From positions 317,489,041 to 317,553,040 of the forward strand of contig NC_081405.1 of assembly GCF_030272615.1 (NCBI RefSeq): a stretch of 64,000 nucleotides of DNA. Reading direction: 5' to 3'. Each line of letters starts with the position of its first letter. Positions within the stretch are counted from its first letter, which is position 1. Under the pieces are notes generated by a model. It was not told the DNA's origin. It saw nothing but the letters and a program-made list of their open reading frames with translations, and did not search any database. Source of the DNA: Cryptomeria japonica. Its lineage: Eukaryota > Streptophyta > Pinopsida > Cupressales > Cupressaceae. This document shows positions 57,836 to 64,000 of the stretch, in pieces. A program made the position numbers and the translations under genes.

Positions 57836-58217
57836 AACATCCTTTCTGATTATTCATGGTTAGATCTGAAAATTAGCTTCCTTAAATTACATTTCCATGT
57901 TCGATCTTTTACAAATTTTAGAGGTTGATTGCATAAAAACCCTAAATTTTCTTTTTAGTAATTGAGCTTGCGAAATGTTTAATTGTTAATGCTTGTTTCA
58001 GATCTACCCTTGTATTGCAAATTATCAAATCATATCTGTGCTTTAATTTTGAAAATTAAGTGGTTAAGTGTCAAAACCCTAATTTTTGAAACCCTCTTGA
58101 TTCAACCTTTGTCTGACAATTTCACTGATCAAAACATCTCCAAATCAGCTGTAACTTTGGAATCCGTAATAAAATCATAATATCTTTCACCCCTGAAAAT
58201 TTGGAAAAAAGTTGCGA

Positions 58218-58247
58218 GGACCGTGTGCACTCCGAGCGCCATTGTCC
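58218..58247 (+). promoter_or_regulatory. Hairpin copy 2 (leader)
   Basis: GGACCGTG pairs with CATTGTCC (one mismatch, one G-U) around TGCACTCCGAGCGC. The stem-loop border contains the palindrome GTGCAC. Confidence 0.6.
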
Positions 58248-58840
58248 CCGACATTTTTTCTGAAATTTCGGGAGTTAGATCTTACTGTATTTTTCTGCTA
58301 AAATCCAAAATTTTGGCTGATTTTATCAATTCCAACACTTTCAAAATTACAGTCAAAGTTGGTCTTGTGATTGTTTGGTTTAAGGCTTCTAATCATTCAA
58401 AAATTGTTGAAATTGAAATTTTGTGTCAAAATTGTGTTCTTATTGTCCTAAATCTGAAAAGTGTGTTAGTATTCATTCAAAATTTCAGTACTTTATTCAA
58501 ATTCTTGCAATTTGTGACTTTTGAAATTAAGTGCTTAATTACAACAACTTTGATTTCCACTTTCAAAATTGAATTTTGCGTGAAATTGAGTCAACTTTTA
58601 AATTTCAAAACTTGCATTGCTTTTGGTATTCCCTCTAAAAATCATAAAATTCAAAATTTCAGTTTCCCTCTCTTTTTCAAAATTCAAATTTTGCATTTTT
58701 CGACAATCTGGGTAGGGTTCAATTTTGAGATCGCAACTTTAATTTGGCCTATTTATAGATCGTAAAATCACTCAATTTTTTCAGGTTATCTTTAAAATCA
58801 TCATAACTTTCATCCCTGCAAATTTCAAAAAAAGTTGTGA

Positions 58841-58871
58841 GGACCGTGTGCACTCCGAGCGCCACGGTTCC
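58841..58871 (+). promoter_or_regulatory. Hairpin copy 3 (leader, 129 bases before gag)
   Basis: GGACCGTG pairs with CACGGTTCC (fully paired with one bulged T) around TGCACTCCGAGCGC. Confidence 0.65.
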
Positions 58872-58999
58872 TGACATTTTTTCCGAAATTTTGGGAGATT
58901 GTCGTGATTACATTTAACAGCTTAAATCTAGGAGATTGGCTGATTTTACTGAAATTTACTGCCTCTAAATTCAAAATCTTCTCTCTCTCTCTCTAGTGC

Positions 59000-61300
59000 A
59001 TGAGTTTTACAACAATAAGCCCTACTTACACTATTCCTGTTAGACGAAGCCTTAGAATTAAGTCTTTCCAAGGTTTAATTACTGAGGAGATGGAATCTAA
59101 TTTGAATGGCCTTTTTAACGAGGACATGGGTAATTCCTCTAATGCTCCTAATGATGAAGAAGCTCTCCATGAGGTTTCTGTAGAACAACTTTGGAAATTG
59201 GATAATCAATTTGACGATTTTCGACAATGGATGTCTCAAGAATACCCCAATAGTCAAGCTCTTCCTTTAATTGAGGGTCTAAAAGATATGCTTCAAAGTG
59301 ATAAGAATGGAATTGATATTTTGCGTGGTATTGCACACTTTGTGGATTCGAATGTGATGCCTATGAAGAGTTGTGCTGAAAATATGGGTTATACACAACC
59401 TCCCACTCAAGTCAATCATTCTCTTCCTTTGACAACTTCTATTGCTAGCATACCTACCTTTACATCAAACATAATGACTACTTCTATACAAGACATTCCT
59501 CCTATGATTACCAGTCATGGGGGAAATCCTTCCTCTTCAATTAACCCTCTTCCTTCATTCAATTTGACTTCTTCATTCATTCCTTCAATGAGTGTCCCTA
59601 TTACATCTCCACAAATGAACATGACACAAGGGGGCAATTCATTCAACCATTCCATTCCTCCTTGTAGTGTTCCTCCTTTCCAATCATCTCCTATGACTCA
59701 CTATCATAGTGTCCCACCACCTTACTCTTTACCTTCTTTCAATAACATAACACCTCCATCTCAATCTAACACATCTAATATGAATTCTTTGACTGAAGCG
59801 ACCATTAACAATCTTGCACAAACTATCTCTTCTTTACAGCAACAAATTGCCTCTATGAAACAATCTAAGTTTAGTGTGCCCACATTTGATGTTGCGAGCC
59901 CACTTTCTCTTGACATTGTTCAAGCTATTCCCCCTAAACATGTTGAAATCCTGCATTTGGAGCTTTATAATGGTAAAGGTGATCCTCTAACACATGTTAA
60001 GACTTTTCAAACAATATGTACCGATTTTGCTTATGACCAAAGGTTGCTTGCAAAATTGTTTACTAGAACATTAAGAGATAAAGTCCTACAATGGTATTGC
60101 TCGTTGCCTTCTTATTCTATTACTTCTTTCGAACAACTTGCAAATGCTTTTATTCAACAATTTCAAAACAATATAAGTCCTAAAGTTACTTTGATTGATT
60201 TAATGCATTGTAAACAAGGTGTTAAAGAAAAAGTGACTGATTTCATTGGTAGATATAAGCATTTGTATGCTCAAATCTCTTTTCCAGTGCCTGACAATGA
60301 TATTCAAAGAATCTTTATTTCTAATTTACAAAAAGATATTCGAGACAAACTTCTGTTTTCTGAGTTTACTTCTTTCCAACAGTTGTGTGCAACTCTTCAC
60401 AATTATCAACTGACTGTGAGTCAAATGGAACAATCACATCCTATGGCTCCGAGTGATAAGGGTGATAGCAGTCAACAACCATTTGGAAAGTTTAAACCGA
60501 ACAGAGATTCCATCAAATTCAATGAAAACATCATCAACAACAATGTGAATGCAGCATCAGGTGTGCCTCCTATTTCTAAGTTTTTCAAGAAAGAAAGAAA
60601 GTATACTCCTTTGAATGAATCATTGCATAGTATTATGAATAAGCTATTGGAACAAAATGTGCTTACTCTCCCTCCGATAAGGCAAATTGATCCTGCAAAG
60701 ATTAATTCACCCTATTTTGATAACAAATCTTTTTGTCAATTTCATCGTCAACCTGGGCATGATACTGAAAAATGTTTTTCTTTAAAGGGTAAAATTCAAG
60801 ATTTGATTGATAATAATACTATCTCTGTTTCTGGAGTGAGTGATAAAGGCAACACATCTGTAGCTCCCCCTAACCAAAATCTTCAGATTTTTACTGATCC
60901 ATTACCTTCTCATACCTCTAATGCGATTGAGGCTAATGATTCCTCTTTCTCATCTGATGGTCTTGTGTCTATGACTCCGAATGTGATTAACTTTGTAGAG
61001 CAGCAAGAAAACCCTAAAGAACCTTCCATCACATTTGATTCTAGTGAAACTATCAGGGCACCTGATGGTCCTTTATACATAGTTGCAAAAGTCAAGAATA
61101 CACCTTGCCGTGGAGTGCTTATTGATCCTTCGTGCATGGTTAATGTTATTACTGAAGAATTTCTTTTTACTTTGCAATTGAATCAAGTGATCTATGACAA
61201 AACAAATGTGATTGTGAAATTATTTGATGCATTTTCTTCTCCTGCGATATTGGTTCTATTACATTACCTATTGAGGTCCATAACAAATCCCTTGATGTGA
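59000..61300 (+). CDS. gag: Gag and start of protease of the non-autonomous Tat element
   Basis: 766 uninterrupted codons from an ATG at 59000 just behind a (CT)n run. Residues 1-130: helical leader. 130-270: P/S/T-rich linker. About 319-477: retrotransposon gag (capsid) domain (LELYNGKGDPLTHVKTFQ ... LRDKVLQWYCSLP ... LIDLMHCKQG ... FIGRYKHLYAQISFPVPD). About 577-598: knuckle-like FCQFHRQPGHDTEKCFSLKG, with a CxxH...H...C pattern seen in Tat Gags. About 690-725: start of an aspartic protease with the active-site region GVLIDPSCMVNVI, where DPSC replaces the usual D(S/T/G)GS. From residue 748 the frame leaves the protease. The continuation is in the next frame, so the last 18 residues are likely an artefact of a one-base loss near 61246. 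Product assembles particles that package element RNA. Confidence 0.9.
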   Translation: MSFTTISPTYTIPVRRSLRIKSFQGLITEEMESNLNGLFNEDMGNSSNAPNDEEALHEVSVEQLWKLDNQFDDFRQWMSQEYPNSQALPLIEGLKDMLQSDKNGIDILRGIAHFVDSNVMPMKSCAENMGYTQPPTQVNHSLPLTTSIASIPTFTSNIMTTSIQDIPPMITSHGGNPSSSINPLPSFNLTSSFIPSMSVPITSPQMNMTQGGNSFNHSIPPCSVPPFQSSPMTHYHSVPPPYSLPSFNNITPPSQSNTSNMNSLTEATINNLAQTISSLQQQIASMKQSKFSVPTFDVASPLSLDIVQAIPPKHVEILHLELYNGKGDPLTHVKTFQTICTDFAYDQRLLAKLFTRTLRDKVLQWYCSLPSYSITSFEQLANAFIQQFQNNISPKVTLIDLMHCKQGVKEKVTDFIGRYKHLYAQISFPVPDNDIQRIFISNLQKDIRDKLLFSEFTSFQQLCATLHNYQLTVSQMEQSHPMAPSDKGDSSQQPFGKFKPNRDSIKFNENIINNNVNAASGVPPISKFFKKERKYTPLNESLHSIMNKLLEQNVLTLPPIRQIDPAKINSPYFDNKSFCQFHRQPGHDTEKCFSLKGKIQDLIDNNTISVSGVSDKGNTSVAPPNQNLQIFTDPLPSHTSNAIEANDSSFSSDGLVSMTPNVINFVEQQENPKEPSITFDSSETIRAPDGPLYIVAKVKNTPCRGVLIDPSCMVNVITEEFLFTLQLNQVIYDKTNVIVKLFDAFSSPAILVLLHYLLRSITNPLM

Positions 61301-62427
61301 ACTTTGCTATTATTCCTTCATCCGAACAATTTCGTGTGAAGCTTGGCTATCCTTGGTTATCTTCCATGAAAGCTATTCCTTCTCCTATTCATAAATGTTT
61401 AAAATTTCCCCATAATGGTGAAGTTGTTACTGTCAATCATAGTCTCTTTAAACCAGCTGAAAGAACTTCTAGTGTTCCTATTGATTATTTTTGGCCTAAA
61501 AAATTCCAATCTCTTCCACCGCGAAGTGATCATCTTTTCAAATCTTATCAAAAGTGGAAAATAGATATGATCCTATCTCTAAGTGAACCTAGAACACCTA
61601 AACTTGATATTCCTATCATTCTTGAGAAGGAAGTTCTTCCTTTGAAAGATAAAACTAATGTCTTTCCTCAAGAAGATTCCCAACCCATCCCTATGGATGT
61701 GACTATGTCTATGCCTAATAAACCTTCTAAAAGTAGACCTATACCTCCTCGTCATGATGGACTTGGTCTTCTTCCTAAACCAAAAATTCCTCCTTTATAT
61801 GGAGCAGTTCCTCCTCCATCCTTTTATAGAGAGAAGAGACCTTCCTCTTCTCCTATTATCCAGCCTAAGAGACCACAACCTAAACACCCAAGTGATAAGG
61901 ATGAGAAAATTCCTACTCCTCAATCTTCTCCACTTCCTACTAAGACTAGATGAAATCGTTCTGCACATGAACGCCGACGAAAGCATCATCTTAGAGCTCA
62001 GGCAGCTGCTTCTCAAACTTCGCAATCTCCAAAAACACCTTCAACAAGCATTATTCCATTTTCTCCAAAATCTCCTAAACATAAGATGCATGATGGTCTT
62101 GATCCTGTGCGAGTTAAAGATCCTATTTTTATAAATCTTGATGATGATATAGATGAAAATGTTATTCATGATGAACATGTTACTCCTCTTGCTTCTGATA
62201 GTGAATATGAACTTGTTGATATTGATAACCATTTATCTAACGAATTTTCTAAAGCACTTATCCTAGCTCCTAGACAAGAACAACGTGGCTCGGAACATGA
62301 ACATAGCCCTTGTTTGGATCTTGTGATAGCTCCATCTGCTATGTTGGATGTTCCTCCTCTAGCATGTTCCCTGCCTTCCCGAAACATTGATCACCAAGAT
62401 CGGGGGGTAGATGACGTGCTAGACTAG
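61246..62427 (+). pseudogene. Protease C-terminus and G-patch-like tail, out of frame with gag
   Basis: In frame 1, codons from 61246 read DIGSITLPIEVHNKSLDV and continue as NFAIIPSSEQF and LGYPWLSSMKAIPSPIHKC, the usual end of a Tat protease and the segment after it. A proline-rich region follows. Then HDGLGLLPKPKIPPLYG (about 61755-61805) recalls the GLG core of the G-patch in Tat polyproteins. A TGA at 61951-61953 stands where an arginine codon would fit, and the same frame goes on through RRRKHHLRAQAAA and an acidic tail to 62427. The frame would be entered by shifting back one base at the end of gag. One nonsense and one frame break in 3.4 kb suggest a copy that died recently, or a programmed shift plus one mutation. 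Confidence 0.8.
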
Positions 62428-63161
62428 TTACATTAGCATAGTAGATTCTCTCCTCCTCTCTTTTGTTACTTCTTCTATATGTTATTCTCATTCTTCTATT
62501 TGTTGTCCTTAGTGTTGTCTACTTGAGAATGATGCAAAGCATTGAGATCTCTTTTGGTCTCTCTCATGTTGACTCAAAAGACACATGTGTTCCCTTCTTC
62601 TAGGTGACCTTCCTTGATTGGGGAATGAAGACCAATTATGCATACATACATATGATATATATACATGACTTATCATATAGCATACTGACCCCGAGGAAAG
62701 AGAAGTCACCTCGTGCTTTGTGTTTTGTATCTATTATCCTTGGGTTTATCTCACACTTGGGGGCTAAATCTTTGTGATAATGTGCTCCTTTCCCTTCTTA
62801 TTTCTTATGTGTATCACTACGTTAAAATAATCACCCCCGTTGAGGCATGTGCGATCGCTTTAACTTAGGGGGGCATACACCCTGTCTATCCCTTCAGGAT
62901 ACTTGAAAATTTCTTGGTGAACTTAGCTTTGCCTTGAAAATCTTTGGTATTTTTCTTGCATGACTCATAGTGAGGGAACCTTACTACTGACAGTCAGGGT
63001 TCTCCCTCGTGATCTTCCCTTTTACTTTGTCAATCGAAGTCGTAAGATCCTTTGTCCACTAGGGGCTTGGTGTGTCTTGCCTCCTTGACGTGGTGAAAGT
63101 CTTTCAATGTTGTTTCCTTGTACTTTACCGAAAGTATGAGTGTACGCCTATACTCCTGCTA
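62428..63161 (+). other. Non-coding 3' internal region of the gag-only element
   Basis: Pyrimidine-rich, with no RT, RNase H or integrase motif in any frame. Repeated words: GGGGGCTAAAT at 62758 and 63167, and TTAGGGGGGCATACACC at 62866. Confidence 0.7.
62758..62769 (+). promoter_or_regulatory. Secondary polypurine-tract-like site
   Basis: TGGGGGCTAAAT copies the terminal tract GTGGGGGCTAAAT (63164-63176) about 410 bases upstream. A third AGGGGGGCAT occurs at 62867. Confidence 0.5.
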
Positions 63162-63175
63162 AAGTGGGGGCTAAA
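63162..63175 (+). promoter_or_regulatory. Polypurine tract of the gag-only element
   Basis: AAGTGGGGGCTAAA directly before TGTAGCATCC of the 3' LTR. Confidence 0.9.
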
Positions 63176-64000
63176 TGTAGCATCCTAAAATTGTGACACT
63201 TGCAATTTCGACCGCATTTTGGTCTTCACGATGGCGATGCAACACGGAACCTGAATGGAGACCCCGAAACTTGTCCATCACACCAAAAACTGCATTTTTC
63301 CAGCACCCTGGCCTGATCCCTCCTTGCACCCTACTGTCCCGGGAGGTGGGACCAGAGCGCCCAGTGCCTTTGTCCTTCAGGACCAGGGCGTCCAGTGCCC
63401 TGGTCCCTGGCCCTATTTTGGGCCCGGTCTCCTATGGGACTTCGGGTCTTTTTGTTTGCAAATTGGAAAATAACATTTCCTGGTCGGCCTAAGGTTGGGA
63501 AAATCAGTATATCAGCCCTAATTGACAAGTATATAAACTACATTTTCCTCTCCCATTTGGGTAAGAAGAAAAAAAAAAGAAGGACATATATGTACAAGCA
63601 TGGAAATGACATTCAAGCATTCAAGCATTCAAACATTCCTTCAAGCAATTGATCACTCTAAGTCTCCATTCAAGGCTAAGTGTTGCATTCAAGACAAGGA
63701 TTCAACCATTGAAGAGGAGATCACATACTACAACATATAACATACAACATACAACAACATCTATACCTTCACACATAAGGATACAAACATCCTTACAACA
63801 AGGTATTAGTACTTGTTTTACATTACAATCATTTACATTTACAGCATTTCTCATTTCTTGGTTAATTCCAAAACCGGGGTTTGACGTAAGGGCAAACCCC
63901 TAATCCCTAACCCCCCAATCGTCTTCGCTTTTCTGTGTGTAGGTTGCAGGTACATGGCTGAAATTGAAGATCTGGAATCCTTGTGCAGAGATGAACAGAT
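63176..64000 (+). repeat. 3' LTR of the gag-only element, partial at window edge
   Basis: TGTAGCATCC onwards, collinear with 56549-57400 at high identity. TATATAA is at 63530-63536. A small insertion (ACATATAAC repeat) occurs at about 63735. The frames 63193-63903 are shadows. Confidence 0.95.

Larger units (their letters stand above)
57836..58999 (+). other. Long leader of the gag-only element with internal duplication
   Basis: Pyrimidine- and A/T-rich. A unit of about 160 bases occurs twice (about 58165-58345 and 58795-58955) with AAAATCATAA, CCCTG-AAATTT, the hairpin, ACATTTTTTC-GAAATTT and TTGGCTGATTTTA in the same order. A (CT)n run (58979-58994) directly precedes the gag ATG. The open frame 58223-58765 has no stop by chance and low complexity (F/I/K/N); I do not call it. 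Confidence 0.7.
56549..64000 (+). mobile_element. Gag-protease-only Tat-type LTR retrotransposon, young, continues past window
   Basis: 5' LTR 56549-57816, primer-site candidate, 1.2 kb leader, gag-protease-G-patch-like ORF 59000-62427, 750 non-coding bases, polypurine tract, and the first 825 bases of the 3' LTR. No RT, RNase H or integrase exists in the 5.4 kb internal region, matching the non-autonomous class described as TR-GAG. The LTRs agree closely apart from scattered substitutions and one short tandem-unit difference, so the insertion is recent. It interrupts element N. The target duplication would be GAATC (56544-56548) on the right side beyond the window. Confidence 0.9.

Noticed and set aside
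58223-58765. 180-codon open frame in the leader of the gag-only element
   Set aside because: Low-complexity F/I/K/N composition, contains the hairpin repeat and has no recognisable domain; best seen as untranslated leader.

Overview
The window looks like gene-poor, repeat-dominated DNA of a large plant genome. The element types present (Ty1-copia primed by initiator tRNA-Met, Ty3/gypsy Tat elements with a second RNase H and an antisense plant-mobile-domain ORF) and the deep decay of most copies suggest a gymnosperm, possibly a conifer; this is an inference, not proven. I found no rRNA, tRNA or CRISPR. The only convincing host gene is a small hevein-like (chitin-binding) peptide gene at 24366-24632 on the minus strand, with its own TATA box. 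Almost everything else is LTR retrotransposon, arranged as insertions within insertions.

Left third (1-22440). The window opens inside an old Tat element: the pol frame runs to 4337, followed by a decayed antisense plant-mobile-domain ORF (7620-5600), a polypurine tract and a 3' LTR (9242-10297). It abuts the gag remnant of a second element (A) that ends with a very large non-pol ORF (ORF-A, 11243-14567), several polypurine tracts and an LTR (14850-16046). Directly behind that LTR, a homologous but diverged ORF (ORF-B, 16047-18226) begins mid-protein and is followed by its own polypurine tracts and LTR (18506-19414). The simplest reading is Tat inserted in A, and A inserted in B. A relic of another gypsy element with a G-patch-like motif and its LTR follows (19764-about 22440).

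Middle (22441-48900). After the hevein gene comes a nearly complete copia element C (25199-31606, 5' LTR truncated). Then comes host copia element H (31782-48880, plus strand). It is interrupted inside its reverse transcriptase by minus-strand copia element M1 (35806-45907, flanked by the 5-bp duplication TATAG) and 50 bases later by a minus-strand solo LTR M2 (45958-47525, flanked by direct repeats). M1 itself contains about 3 kb of filler with minisatellite and TTAGGG-rich tracts.

Right part (48900-64000). AT-rich DNA without genes leads to a primer-site/LTR edge (52813-52827) and minus-strand copia element N (pol at 54059-56548). N is split in its integrase by the youngest insertion, a Tat-type element (56549 to beyond the window). 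That element has near-identical LTRs, gag and protease but no reverse transcriptase, RNase H or integrase, so it must depend on enzymes supplied in trans. Its leader and LTR carry three copies of a hairpin with covarying stem bases.

The points most worth follow-up are the ORF-A/ORF-B protein family, the gag-only young Tat element with its repeated hairpin, the antisense plant-mobile-domain ORF, and a hairpin shared by all the copia LTRs.
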